Origin: a virus
Reading direction: 5' to 3' (one strand)
Length of the DNA stretch: 64,000 nucleotides
Virus record (IMG/VR): IMGVR_UViG_3300025082_000006
Location: 1 to 64,000 of that record
Notes under the pieces: generated by a model
Seen by the model: only the letters and a program-made list of their open reading frames with translations
What the model was told of the DNA's origin: nothing
Database searches by the model: none
Made by a program: the position numbers and the translations under genes
In this document: positions 17,351 to 25,612 of the stretch, in pieces
Layout of the letters: each line of letters starts with the position of its first letter
Position numbering within the stretch: position 1 is the first letter of the stretch

Positions 17351-18097
17351 TTACCAGGTATGTCCTTTTTTGCTTTTCATCATTGCCTCGACCCATGATT
17401 TAGGTTGAGAAGTTTTCTTGTTTTCCTTAAGTTGAAAATGTTTCCCGCTAGCCCTCGACCAAAAATCAGCCGCATTGGACACCGTTTCCACGCTGGTCCA
17501 AGGACCAGCCCACGCCTCTTGTATTTTATCCCCGCCTGCATCGTAAGCATTGATAATTTTAAATTCATTGCCTCTAGCTGTTGTTGCGGGTTCGCCAAAT
17601 ATAAATGCTTCCTGGTTATATTTGCGCGCCATTTCAGTGGCGAAATCAAATAAGGCTGCGGGGGTGCTTTCTTCTGCTTCCTCTCCTCTTCCGTGCGTTG
17701 TAACTAGAATGCTATTTTCGGTTACATGAATCGGCTCTTCTAGTTCAACCTCAACTTCTTCTCCAGTTTCAGGATCAACTTCTGTGGTAGTTGTTTCTTT
17801 AAAGCCACCTTTTAATTCGGTATATGGAAAGCCAGCTGATTCAAAGTCGCTTCTAAGTTGGCGATAGGCTTCTTTGTTCGTTTCTCCTTCCCAGCCTTTC
17901 TGTACTCTTTCGTGACGGTCAGAGGATATTATCACAAATGAATTTCCGCCTTCGATATGTTCTCTTACTCTATTGTAAGAACTCATTTCATTAATAAGCT
18001 TTTTTTCGTCGAGAGCTTTTTTAACTAAGTCGAAGATTTCCTTTTTGCTTACATTTTTTATTTTTACATTTTTGATATCCACATTTGCTTCCTCCAT
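17351..18097 (-). CDS. DUF3293-like hypothetical protein
   Basis: A 248-aa protein. The core (about residues 48-170) runs SFVIISSDRHE, then RQLRSDFESAGFPYTELKGG and FDFATEMARKYNQEAFIFGE, a layout resembling DUF3293-type proteins. It contains an acidic insertion (EVDPETGEEVEVELEE). It overlaps the upstream gene by 77 nt; a GTG five codons after the ATG is an alternative start with good spacing to GGAGG. Function unknown. Confidence 0.6.
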   Translation of the reverse strand: MEEANVDIKNVKIKNVSKKEIFDLVKKALDEKKLINEMSSYNRVREHIEGGNSFVIISSDRHERVQKGWEGETNKEAYRQLRSDFESAGFPYTELKGGFKETTTTEVDPETGEEVEVELEEPIHVTENSILVTTHGRGEEAEESTPAALFDFATEMARKYNQEAFIFGEPATTARGNEFKIINAYDAGGDKIQEAWAGPWTSVETVSNAADFWSRASGKHFQLKENKKTSQPKSWVEAMMKSKKGHTW

Positions 18098-18347
18098 AAA
18101 AACAATCTACAATATTTTGCAAATGCTCACGAGCAATTGGGTACAACATATCTTTGCGATATTCCTCAATGTAGTAATTAGTGTGACACATTTTTTCTCT
18201 GTGTTTCATCGCATTTTCGTATATTTCATCGCAATGCCAATCCACTGTATAATATGCCCATCCATCCTCTTTAATCGTTTTATTTGTAATTGTTCCAAAT
18301 CGTAATATTCTATGATATTCGTTCCATACTAAGTCGCCAATTTGCAT
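18021..18347 (-). CDS. Hypothetical protein with C-terminal Cys cluster
   Basis: A 108-aa protein. It starts with QIGDLVWNEYHRI, a small SH3-like opening, and ends in a Cys/Lys-rich tail (CGYQKCKNKKCKQK) that could bind metal or nucleic acid. Its ATG has a strong GGGAGG site. The 77-nt overlap with the next gene is unusually long for this genome. Family not recognised. Confidence 0.55.
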   Translation of the reverse strand: MQIGDLVWNEYHRILRFGTITNKTIKEDGWAYYTVDWHCDEIYENAMKHREKMCHTNYYIEEYRKDMLYPIAREHLQNIVDCFYGGSKCGYQKCKNKKCKQKGNLRLS

Positions 18348-18356
18348 TTTTCCTCC

Positions 18357-18854
18357 CTATGCAGCCGGGATTTCTTCAACCCTTTCTACTTTTATCGGCT
18401 TAAACCAGGCCACTATATCCGGATTTCCAATACTGTAAAATACTCCATCATATTCTTCTTTTATAGCATTTAGAAGGTCATTCCATTCTATTCCTTTTCT
18501 TAAGCCAAAAATAGGATGTTTAACTTTCTGAATAAAATCGTCAGGATCTTCTTTCAAATTATAAACTCTTGAAGATGATACTTCAGTTTTAAATAATTTT
18601 CGTCCGTACCCTTTTGATATTAAGTGTTCCGTTTTGTTCGGGTCTGTATAGAAAAAAACTCTGGGAACATCACTAATTTCTTTTTCTTTGCGACTGTGCG
18701 AGCTTGTATTAGAAACAAATTGATCTGGGTCTAATGTAAAATCATACTCGTCGCTTTTACTATAATGATAGAGATGTATTGTTCCATCTAAATTATAATC
18801 AGCCAACCTTGATTCTAACAGAAAATTTTTAAAATTTTTCATGAAATTTTTCAT
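18357..18854 (-). CDS. Possible ADP-ribosyltransferase-like or toxin-fold protein
   Basis: A 165-aa protein. The N terminus MKNFMKNFKNFLLESR resembles leader segments of virion-associated phage proteins. The body, with HLYHYSK near residue 30, RVFFYTD, LFKTEVSSSRVYNL and EYDGVFYSIGN followed by IVAWFKPIKVERV, follows the order of strands in ART-like or exoenzyme folds. No catalytic triad can be assigned with certainty. If correct it could be a packaged effector like T4 Alt, but that is speculation. Confidence 0.5.
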   Translation of the reverse strand: MKNFMKNFKNFLLESRLADYNLDGTIHLYHYSKSDEYDFTLDPDQFVSNTSSHSRKEKEISDVPRVFFYTDPNKTEHLISKGYGRKLFKTEVSSSRVYNLKEDPDDFIQKVKHPIFGLRKGIEWNDLLNAIKEEYDGVFYSIGNPDIVAWFKPIKVERVEEIPAA

Positions 18855-18865
18855 GCTAGGCCCTT

Positions 18866-19144
18866 TTATTCGAATATTCCATAAACATAGTTTTCTAATA
18901 CTAAATAGTAATGGTGATCACCAATGGCTATTTCTTGAACCATGCTCTCTTCAACTACTACTTTACAGTTGGTGTATTGCTCTCCAAACTTTTCACAGTC
19001 TGGGGAGACCTTGATTACTTTATATAAACCATGGGGCGACTTTTTTACGGAATAATCATCCGGCACTAAAACCAATGACTCTTCGGCGGGAGTTTCTGTT
19101 GTAACCTCCTCCAGCAAAAGATGACGGTTTAAAGGGCTAAACAT
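18866..19144 (-). CDS. GroES-like co-chaperonin
   Basis: A 92-aa protein starting at ATG 19144 (MFSPLNRHLLLEE). SPLNRHLLLEE matches the first strand of GroES (PLHDRVIVKR), VLVPDDY sits where the mobile loop lies, and the chain closes with YYLVLENYVYGIF, like the last strands of GroES. The start overlaps the upstream gene by 8 nt. Since groEL is encoded at 2202-3770, it is a natural lid candidate, analogous to T4 gp31. The similarity is by pattern only. Confidence 0.65.
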   Translation of the reverse strand: MFSPLNRHLLLEEVTTETPAEESLVLVPDDYSVKKSPHGLYKVIKVSPDCEKFGEQYTNCKVVVEESMVQEIAIGDHHYYLVLENYVYGIFE

Positions 19145-19442
19145 TTTTAGTTCCAAATTGTTTTTCTACAATTTCGAACATATCATTAAGGTCATCAATA
19201 TCGGCATCTCTTTCGTATAAACGATAGGCCTTTACAGTGGCCCAGATTTCTCCGCGTGTTAACCAGCCGTTATCCATATATTCTTTACGCAGATCTTTTT
19301 TCTGTTCCTTGTAAGGTTCAATGGCATGTTCAATGGCGATCAAAGATTTAAGATAGTTAATCACATAATGCTCTTTCTGTTGTTCTTCTGTCATTTTTTC
19401 GGTATCCTCTACTTCTCTTAACATATTATTTGTTGTGCTCAT
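19137..19442 (-). CDS. Hypothetical helical protein (weak GapR-like pattern)
   Basis: A 101-aa charged protein of mostly helices. The stretch IEHAIEPYKEQKKDLRKEYM followed by GWLTRGEIWATVKAYRLYER recalls the DUF2312/GapR pattern of DNA-binding dimers, but not strongly enough to name. It sits between ribonucleotide reductase and the GroES-like gene. Confidence 0.55.
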   Translation of the reverse strand: MSTTNNMLREVEDTEKMTEEQQKEHYVINYLKSLIAIEHAIEPYKEQKKDLRKEYMDNGWLTRGEIWATVKAYRLYERDADIDDLNDMFEIVEKQFGTKNV

Positions 19443-19450
19443 AATTCCTC

Positions 19451-21310
19451 CTATGTAATTTCACATGAACCTCCGGCGCATGCTAGTTCGCCGGTTAAAT
19501 TTGTATTGTCACTCGCTTCAACCACTTTGGTTAAATCTACTTTTTGTAGTGTCTCTCTCAATCGTTCGTATTCTTCACGATTACAATCTTCAAAAGGCGC
19601 TTGTTTATAAGTACCTCCATCATATGGTAACACACTTAAGCCATTATAGCAAGAACGATTTTCCCACATCCATTCCCCTACATTGTCCCATTCTTTATTT
19701 TTAATGCTGATAGTAGCAGAAACATTATGAGTATTTTGGCCTCGCCTGTGCCCCGCGGCAACCCACTCTTCGCTTACTTTTTTTATTCTCGATAACAAAT
19801 CGATGGCAGTTTCATGACGTGTAATCGCTCCGTAAGGTGCCATTTGTGGTACACTAATTACCGCAGTATCGTGTGGCCTAAAAAATTCGTCTTCTACTAA
19901 ATCTGGGTGGTGCATTTTTAAATAAGTATGTATTGCTTCATTTTTTCCCACCCTGATGCGACGAATATAATATTTATTATGCCATGCATGAATCCCGCTA
20001 GAAGTTCCAAAAGTTAAAGATGTAGTTCCTGCTGGCTTTACACACGTCATTCTGGTGGCTCGTTTAATACCAATTAATTCTGCTACTCGCTTGTTTTCCT
20101 CTTTTACAGCTTTGGCGGCTTGTTTCATATCAAGTTTTAAGGCTTTACCAGATGCAACTCCTGTCATACTTACACCAATGAGAGCATCTCTTTCTGTGTT
20201 TCTGCGCCAGACGTCGCGAAGATAATGAAAATCTGTATAACTAGCTTGAAGCGTACCGATAAAAGTAGCTGCTTTGGCTCTTTCTTCATAGTCTTCTTGT
20301 GAATAAAGGTTACTGGCATTGATCTCTGTCAAATTGCAAAACTGATGGGGGCGCAGTGCGATTTCGCAGCACGGATTCGTTCCCCAATCTTTATCATTTG
20401 TAAAATAAAAGCCTGGTTCGCCTGCGCCGCTAGCCTTCACTCGTTCCCACAAATCTTCAAAATATTCTTTTGTAATACGATGGCGCATTAATACTACTGA
20501 ATTATTGGCTCGGCCTCTTTGTGGGTTTTTTTCCCACCAGTTTCCTGTTTTGGCGGCGATCATTTCGTCGTCTTCCGCGCTAAATAAAGAAATTAAGGCG
20601 GCGCGGCGGATTCCACCCGCAAGCACAGCGTCTGCTATATGACAAATAATATCATGAACTTCAATTGGCTCTAGCTTATCGCCGCTTTCTTTGTGATTGA
20701 AGATGCCTTCTACTTTTACAAGGCATTCACGCAAAGGCTGTGGGCCAGGAGCTTTTCCTCCAGAAGTAAGAAGGCGTTCGCCTTTTGCTCTAATGTCGCT
20801 GTAGTCAAAACGTATTTTTGAGCCGCCCTTAAAATAACTTCCCGCCAACGCTTTAACGGCATCGGCCCAGCCTTCAATCGAGTCGGCAATTAAAAATCTG
20901 CGACTTCGTTTTTCATTTGGCCTTTGAATCTCCGGGAGGCTTTCAACGTGATGCCTCTGTACACTGTATCCGACTCCGGTGCCTCCTAAAAGCAAGAACA
21001 TTGTCTCGCTAAAAGCTCTCCAATCGTCAATTGGTAAATAGGCGCAATTAAATATTCTGTTAGGCGCCACTTCAATTGGCTTTCCTCCGAACTGCATTGA
21101 TCGCATCGATGGAAGTACTTTCTTATCATATACAAATTGATAAACCTTTTCAATTTCTTCTTTTAAGTGAGGGTAAGTTTTAATGTGCATATTCTTGTTT
21201 CTGGTGACTAGCTCTTCCCACGTTTCGCGTCTTTTTTTCTTAGGGAGGTAACGTGCGTATTTCATATAAACTGTGATGTTAGATAATATTTGAGTTGCTA
21301 CTTCAGTCAT
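19451..21310 (-). CDS. nrdJ: Class II (B12-dependent) ribonucleotide reductase
   Basis: A 619-aa monomeric, adenosylcobalamin-dependent reductase making deoxynucleotides. FNCAYLP (C89) supplies one redox cysteine, NPCCEIALRPHQFCNL the radical cysteine loop, TCVKPAGTTSL the phosphate-binding site, and C611/C616 in CAGGSCEIT form the C-terminal shuttle. It lacks the N-terminal regulatory cone of large class I enzymes. It works without oxygen but needs B12 from the host. It sits 8 nt upstream of the 101-aa gene and 1 nt after the helicase. Confidence 0.95.
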   Translation of the reverse strand: MTEVATQILSNITVYMKYARYLPKKKRRETWEELVTRNKNMHIKTYPHLKEEIEKVYQFVYDKKVLPSMRSMQFGGKPIEVAPNRIFNCAYLPIDDWRAFSETMFLLLGGTGVGYSVQRHHVESLPEIQRPNEKRSRRFLIADSIEGWADAVKALAGSYFKGGSKIRFDYSDIRAKGERLLTSGGKAPGPQPLRECLVKVEGIFNHKESGDKLEPIEVHDIICHIADAVLAGGIRRAALISLFSAEDDEMIAAKTGNWWEKNPQRGRANNSVVLMRHRITKEYFEDLWERVKASGAGEPGFYFTNDKDWGTNPCCEIALRPHQFCNLTEINASNLYSQEDYEERAKAATFIGTLQASYTDFHYLRDVWRRNTERDALIGVSMTGVASGKALKLDMKQAAKAVKEENKRVAELIGIKRATRMTCVKPAGTTSLTFGTSSGIHAWHNKYYIRRIRVGKNEAIHTYLKMHHPDLVEDEFFRPHDTAVISVPQMAPYGAITRHETAIDLLSRIKKVSEEWVAAGHRRGQNTHNVSATISIKNKEWDNVGEWMWENRSCYNGLSVLPYDGGTYKQAPFEDCNREEYERLRETLQKVDLTKVVEASDNTNLTGELACAGGSCEIT

Positions 21311-22678
21311 TTACTTGTTCCTTTTCTTCCTGTAGTTTTTGTATTTTTCTTTAAGTGACTCTTCTTGTTTCTTTACTTCATTCTGCTTGATCTCATCATA
21401 AGTTTCAATTTGAGGAAGCACTTCTATCTTAACATTTGCAGTGTCCATGAAAATTGGGTAAACCAATCCGTCCGGACCGTTTCTGTTTTTGGCAACAAAC
21501 ATTCTTCCTCCGTTTGTATTTTTATGCTGAATAGTTCTAGAGATGGAAAATATAAAATCGGCTACAAAACATTTGTTAAAAGCTTCCGATATCGCCTCCA
21601 TCGTAATTACTTCTGCGTTTAAGCCGCCGCGGTTTGTTTGGGAAGCTGTCCAGATCGGACATTCGAATTCTTGGGCCAAACCTCTTAGCTCTTCATAAAT
21701 AGATTCCAACTGATGTCTTTTCTCATCTTTTTTTGATTTTGCACGTAATAAATCTCCATAATCTACGATAATCATATTGGGAAAAATATCGCGCTGGCGT
21801 AACCTCTCTAAATGATTACGAAGTGTCTCGACACCCGCAGATTTGGTGGGGTATTCTTTTACAATTAGCTGCCCATCTAAATCTTTGATCTCCTCATAAA
21901 TTTCATCTTTACGATTAAATATCTCTCTGAGTGGAATGCCTGTAATACAACTATCATAGCGGGTGGCAACGGCAACATCCGCCAACTCTAAAGTGTAGTG
22001 TACGACGGTTTTACCTTCTTTGATCGCCTGCGCGCCTAAATGAACGAGGGCCATTGATTTGCCCGCCCCAGTTGGCGCAATAACAACGCCAAGCTCTCCA
22101 ATCCCTAGCCCCCCTTTACACAAATCATCAATAACTTCCCAGCCAGTGGTAATTGGACCACGGGCTATGATTTGAAATCTTGCTTCAAAGTCCTTGAGGT
22201 AATGATATCCAAAATCATTATTGCAACCCAACTTCATCGCATCATTAATTAATTTTTGTACATCTTCAAAAGATGATTTCTTAAGGAGTGGAACAGATTT
22301 TAATATTGCTTCCTTCAGCACTTGCTTTTTACAGAAATCAAGTGCAATATCTTTAATATACTTTGCATCTTGTACTTCTGTTTTTAAAAGACGTGCAAAG
22401 AAATCTCTCACTTGTTTCTGGACAACTTCGTTCTCTTCGAGTACTTCCGTGCGGAGAATTGTAGTCAGGATCGAGGGCGATGGTTGCAATTCGTATTTCT
22501 CTTTATAGTCAAATATCTTCTTTACAAACACCTGAAGATATGCTAGTTCTAGGAAATTAATATTTAACACTTCCTTCATTTGATCGGCAAACTCTCTATC
22601 GTAAAGAATTAACTGACACATGTTCTCCTGGAATGCTTTTCCAAACTGAGAGAAGTCTTCTTGTTCATTATAGTTCAA
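21311..22678 (-). CDS. Replicative DNA helicase (DnaB/gp41-like)
   Basis: A 455-aa hexameric helicase. The helical N-terminal domain (residues 1-150) would contact primase; the RecA-like motor has Walker A APTGAGKS at 201-208, Walker B MIIVDYGDLL, and downstream SQTNRGG with the sensor region. The start is TTG at 22678 with AGGAAA upstream. It is adjacent to ribonucleotide reductase, so dNTP supply and fork movement are co-expressed. Confidence 0.95.
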   Translation of the reverse strand: MNYNEQEDFSQFGKAFQENMCQLILYDREFADQMKEVLNINFLELAYLQVFVKKIFDYKEKYELQPSPSILTTILRTEVLEENEVVQKQVRDFFARLLKTEVQDAKYIKDIALDFCKKQVLKEAILKSVPLLKKSSFEDVQKLINDAMKLGCNNDFGYHYLKDFEARFQIIARGPITTGWEVIDDLCKGGLGIGELGVVIAPTGAGKSMALVHLGAQAIKEGKTVVHYTLELADVAVATRYDSCITGIPLREIFNRKDEIYEEIKDLDGQLIVKEYPTKSAGVETLRNHLERLRQRDIFPNMIIVDYGDLLRAKSKKDEKRHQLESIYEELRGLAQEFECPIWTASQTNRGGLNAEVITMEAISEAFNKCFVADFIFSISRTIQHKNTNGGRMFVAKNRNGPDGLVYPIFMDTANVKIEVLPQIETYDEIKQNEVKKQEESLKEKYKNYRKKRNK

Positions 22679-22687
22679 ATATGTTTC

Positions 22688-22867
22688 CTATCGTGATCGA
22701 ACCCATCGGCAGCGAGTTTCTTTTTCGCCTTTCTTGTTTACTTTCGTGGTACAGACTTCTTCCCAAGTTTCAACTACTTGTATAGGTCTTACGCCCGTTG
22801 CAGGATACGGAATGTGGCACCCTCCGCAAAAAATCATCCCCGCTATTAATACAATAATCTTTTTCAT
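22688..22867 (-). CDS. Small lipoprotein, 59 aa
   Basis: Found by reading the gap. It begins MKKIIVLIAGMIFCGGC, a signal peptide with a lipidation cysteine (C17, or C14), followed by HIPYPATGVRPIQVVETWEE and a CTTKVNKKG... basic end. AAGGAGAATAAA precedes the ATG. The mature start resembles that of the 97-aa lipoprotein at 25319 (YP-TG-...VVE...VC). Likely an envelope lipoprotein of the infected cell; role unknown. Confidence 0.8.
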   Translation of the reverse strand: MKKIIVLIAGMIFCGGCHIPYPATGVRPIQVVETWEEVCTTKVNKKGEKETRCRWVRSR

Positions 22868-22903
22868 TTTATTCTCCTTTGTTAAGTTTGCCGGTTATAT
22901 AAT

Positions 22904-23713
22904 TTATCTTTGCCTTTTGCCCGAATAAGCGCATCCAGAACTCCTTCGACTAGTTTTGTAAGCGTCCTCCGCACAACTGATGTTTTCTATAAGTGCAAAC
23001 AAAGTTTTATGTTTTCCCCCCAGGTGGTTTTTGTATTTTTCTAATTTTTCTCTATCTAAAAGTTCGGATAAAACAAAGTGAAAAGAATCGCGATAAGATT
23101 TTTTCGCTAGTAGACTCTTTAGCTCGTTGCAGAGTTTCTCCTCCTCCCCATGTACATTATGTTTCACGTGGAGAGCGAAGTCATTTTCATCCCACTCTTT
23201 ACGAAGATAATCGTAAAACCCGAGATGTTGGAGTCGCTCCACCCGTTCCTGATAATTAAGAATCTTCCATTGTTTATCATATGCTTCATTATAGCGCTTA
23301 ATGTGCTTCTCTACTTTCTTGGATGACCAATCTAGATGGTATTCGTTCAAAAGATTATGTTTCTTTTTCTTGTGTCGGTATCCTTCGCAAAAAGACCACT
23401 CTATATACTCTTCTCGCTTTTCTTTATCTGTCATAGAAGCCAACTCCGCTTTTCTTTCCGCTGCCTGTTGCCGACATCCTACCGCAAATTCACAGTCACC
23501 TTTAAAGATATCAACGCCAAATCCTGCGCCATCGCAACCTGGCTGTTTCGTAGAGCCGCACCCTTCTCTATTACCAAGAAAATCAACTTTCAATTGATTG
23601 GCTGGAAATATATCATAACAATGTAAGCACCATAACTCATCCTGTTCTCTTATTTCTTCTCCAATGAATCCTGAATCTTTTTTTTCTATCAGAATGTTAT
23701 TAGTTTTGTTCAT
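22904..23713 (-). CDS. Hypothetical protein with N-terminal Cys/zinc region
   Basis: A 269-aa protein not recognised. The first 80 residues hold CLHCYDIF, GCGSTKQPGCDGAG and GDCEF, likely zinc-binding. The rest is Lys/Glu-rich helical with a KHIKRYNEAYDKQWK segment. It lies just downstream of the tRNA-Ile gene (22-nt gap) and likely shares its promoter. Confidence 0.6.
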   Translation of the reverse strand: MNKTNNILIEKKDSGFIGEEIREQDELWCLHCYDIFPANQLKVDFLGNREGCGSTKQPGCDGAGFGVDIFKGDCEFAVGCRQQAAERKAELASMTDKEKREEYIEWSFCEGYRHKKKKHNLLNEYHLDWSSKKVEKHIKRYNEAYDKQWKILNYQERVERLQHLGFYDYLRKEWDENDFALHVKHNVHGEEEKLCNELKSLLAKKSYRDSFHFVLSELLDREKLEKYKNHLGGKHKTLFALIENISCAEDAYKTSRRSSGCAYSGKRQR

Positions 23714-23735
23714 TTAATTTTCTCCTTTATTAAGT

Positions 23736-23808
23736 ACGCCCGCCTGGACTTGAACCAGGGACATCCACCTTATAAGAGTGGCACTCTAACCTACTGAGTT
23801 ACGGGCGC
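23736..23808 (-). tRNA. tRNA-Ile (anticodon UAU)
   Basis: A 73-nt cloverleaf on the minus strand. The acceptor stem (GCGCCCG with CGGGCGU), the D arm, the anticodon stem CCACU/GGUGG with loop CUUAUAA, and the T arm CCUGG-UUCAAGU-CCAGG all pair. Anticodon UAU reads AUA, a rare codon in many hosts. CCA is not encoded. A perfect host-type promoter lies upstream. Confidence 0.95.
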
Positions 23809-23824
23809 GTAATTTCACATTTTA

Positions 23825-23853
23825 ATTATAAATGAATAATTTTTGTTTGTCAA
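23825..23853 (-). promoter_or_regulatory. Consensus sigma70 promoter before tRNA-Ile
   Basis: TTGACA (23853-23848), 17 bp, then TATAAT (23830-23825) on the minus strand. Both hexamers are exact consensus, placed about 17 nt before the tRNA 5' end. Confidence 0.9.
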
Positions 23854-23861
23854 TGGGCTTC

Positions 23862-24653
23862 CTAAGATAATAAATTAATCGTAGTTGGGAAATTTCCTTT
23901 ATATGTATAGTTGCCTATATGCTGCAGCCTGATCCACGGACAAAGCCACACTTTGAGGCCTGCTTTTCTTGAATAGCGGCAAAACATATAGTCTTCAGAG
24001 AGATAGCGCGCGCTATCAGGATCGATTACAGTATCAAAGTAGGCTACCATCTCTTGCTTATAGAATTCTTCATCTTTTCCAGATGTGTCAGAAACGTATT
24101 TAAGTTCTGGGTATGCATTTTCAAATTTTTCGAAGCACTCTCGCTTGATCATCATAAAGCCGGTGCCAGCTTCCGCCACTTCCATTGGAAGAGTGAGAGA
24201 CATTTTATTATCAGCAGTGGGAGTGAAAAAGAAATCGCCGGTAAAGCTTTCTATTTCTCCGCTTTTGGAGCCAAGATTTAAATTTCCCTTAGACAACGCT
24301 TGCATTACTCTATCCCATCTGATAGTCTTTTTAGAGTACGGCCCACACATAATATCGCGGTCGTAGGCTAACATTTTTAAAACATCAATCGGGTCAAATA
24401 CAATATCGGCATCTATAAACATCATGTGAGTATAGTCTGTTTTTAAAAATTCGTGTACGCATACATTTCTTGCACGCGTCACTAAACTCTCATTAAAAAG
24501 AGTGTACAATTCAAAGGGCACTCCCAACTCTAAACACATTCTTTGGAGACGCATACATGCTTGCATGTATCCTCCATTACATTGATTCCCATACATTGGA
24601 GTAGCAATGTAAAGACTTTTTCCTTTTAACTTTGATAGATCTAATTGTTTCAT
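23862..24653 (-). CDS. Glycosyltransferase (GT-A fold)
   Basis: A 263-aa sugar transferase. GKSLYIATPMYG starts the nucleotide-sugar fold, NESLVTRARNVCVHEFL follows, and the metal-binding DxD is D81-A-D83 in HMMFIDADIVFD. SEDYMFCRYSRKAG supplies the acidic base region. It may modify DNA, surface sugars or a virion protein; the substrate cannot be read. It overlaps the small upstream gene by 4 nt. Confidence 0.85.
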   Translation of the reverse strand: MKQLDLSKLKGKSLYIATPMYGNQCNGGYMQACMRLQRMCLELGVPFELYTLFNESLVTRARNVCVHEFLKTDYTHMMFIDADIVFDPIDVLKMLAYDRDIMCGPYSKKTIRWDRVMQALSKGNLNLGSKSGEIESFTGDFFFTPTADNKMSLTLPMEVAEAGTGFMMIKRECFEKFENAYPELKYVSDTSGKDEEFYKQEMVAYFDTVIDPDSARYLSEDYMFCRYSRKAGLKVWLCPWIRLQHIGNYTYKGNFPTTINLLS

Positions 24654-24871
24654 TCTTCGTTTTCTCCTGTTTTATTTAGTTCATATATTCTTGGTCTACT
24701 TTTTGAATATGTTACAGCGACGTGAAATGAATACGTACTATTTTTATTCTTTTTGATACCCACTTCTAAGTTTTTACATTTACAAAAAACTTCTGGGCTT
24801 TTCTCATGAAAGTCCTGTTGTCTAAACGCCTCATTGCATTCTAAACATTCTATTATTAAATAATTTTCCAT
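24650..24871 (-). CDS. Small Cys-pair protein, 73 aa
   Basis: Hypothetical 73-aa protein with two Cys pairs (CLEC at 9-12 and CKC at 30-32) forming a possible zinc ribbon, and a basic strand-rich tail. Overlap with the glycosyltransferase start (ATGA) suggests coupling. Function unknown. Confidence 0.6.
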   Translation of the reverse strand: MENYLIIECLECNEAFRQQDFHEKSPEVFCKCKNLEVGIKKNKNSTYSFHVAVTYSKSRPRIYELNKTGENEE

Positions 24872-24891
24872 ATCTCTTTTGGGCCTTTCTG

Positions 24892-24963
24892 TACCCCCGC
24901 CAGGATTCGAACCTGGAATAAAGGTTTAGAAGACCTTTGTGATATCCCTTTCACCACGGAGGT
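24892..24963 (-). tRNA. tRNA-Arg (anticodon UCU)
   Basis: A 72-nt cloverleaf on the minus strand: acceptor ACCUCCG with CGGGGGU, D stem GUGA/UCAC, anticodon stem AAGGU/ACCUU with loop CUUCUAA, T stem CCAGG/CCUGG. It reads AGA. CCA is not encoded. It lies 5 nt after the Cys-rich exported protein gene, so it is likely processed from that mRNA. Confidence 0.95.
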
Positions 24964-24968
24964 ATGCA

Positions 24969-25217
24969 TTATTTATAATACTCGCATTTTTCTTCTGTCT
25001 GGTACCACTCACATGTGGTATAATCAACGCACCAATATTCTCCGCACGTCTTTGTATTTTCATACCGCTCCCACAAACAACAGCGAGTATCACAAATTGT
25101 AGCAGAATTTACCCCGTAAGGTGCGTTGTAATCGCATGGGTACTCGGCAGGCGTTGACACCGGAGATGAAAAAACAGCTGTGTTCCAGGTTAGTAACCAA
25201 ATAAATAATAATTTCAT
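24969..25217 (-). CDS. Exported Cys-rich protein, 82 aa
   Basis: The N terminus MKLLFIWLLTWNTAVFSS is a signal peptide with no lipobox. The mature part carries ten cysteines (such as CDTRCCLWER, CGEYWCVDY, CEWY, KCEYYK), suggesting a disulfide-knotted periplasmic protein. There is little ribosome binding site; the stop of the 35-aa lipoprotein gene is 10 nt upstream, so coupling is likely. No family recognised. Confidence 0.7.
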   Translation of the reverse strand: MKLLFIWLLTWNTAVFSSPVSTPAEYPCDYNAPYGVNSATICDTRCCLWERYENTKTCGEYWCVDYTTCEWYQTEEKCEYYK

Positions 25218-25227
25218 TTTTTTATAA

Positions 25228-25335
25228 CTATCTTTTTGAATAAGGAAGCGATTTTTCAGGATCGCAGTCGTCTACTAGCATTTGGCAGCCGTTCAAGAAG
25301 CCCACAATAATCAATAGCCTAGTAACAGTATTCAT
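25228..25335 (-). CDS. Tiny lipoprotein, 35 aa
   Basis: Read from the gap: MNTVTRLLIIVGFLNGC is a compact signal peptide with the lipobox LNGC, followed by only 18 mature residues (QMLVDDCDPEKSLPYSKR). It overlaps the end of the 97-aa lipoprotein gene by 17 nt in another frame, with GGGA about 8 nt upstream. Such very small lipoproteins recall lysis peptides or exclusion factors, but the role is unknown. Confidence 0.65.
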   Translation of the reverse strand: MNTVTRLLIIVGFLNGCQMLVDDCDPEKSLPYSKR

Positions 25336-25612
25336 CTACCAGTTCCCAGCTGCAATAAGTGGCCAGCCCTACCTGCGTCTCATAAATACACCATGTTTCT
25401 TCACATGTTGTGTAGTAATAAGGATAATCAATTATCCATGTGCAACAACCATCCCAACATGTCCACACCTCTTCATAATAATATGGTGTATCATCATAAG
25501 TACAAACTTCGACCACTTCGATATGAGGGCCAATTGCGACTGAGCCTGTTGGTGTATAAATTTCACATCCTATGCAAGCTAATGCAAATAAGGATATTAA
25601 TATTGTTTTCAT
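25319..25612 (-). CDS. Cys- and Tyr-rich lipoprotein, 97 aa
   Basis: Signal peptide MKTILISLFALACIGC with lipidation at C16 (or C13). The mature region is rich in Cys, Tyr and Trp (VVEVCTYDDTPYYYEEVWTC, WDGCCTWII, TTCEETWCIYE), implying several disulfides in the periplasm or outer envelope. AGGAGGAAAGAA precedes the ATG, which overlaps the exonuclease stop. The start of the mature part resembles the 59-aa lipoprotein at 22688. Confidence 0.8.
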   Translation of the reverse strand: MKTILISLFALACIGCEIYTPTGSVAIGPHIEVVEVCTYDDTPYYYEEVWTCWDGCCTWIIDYPYYYTTCEETWCIYETQVGLATYCSWELVDEYCY

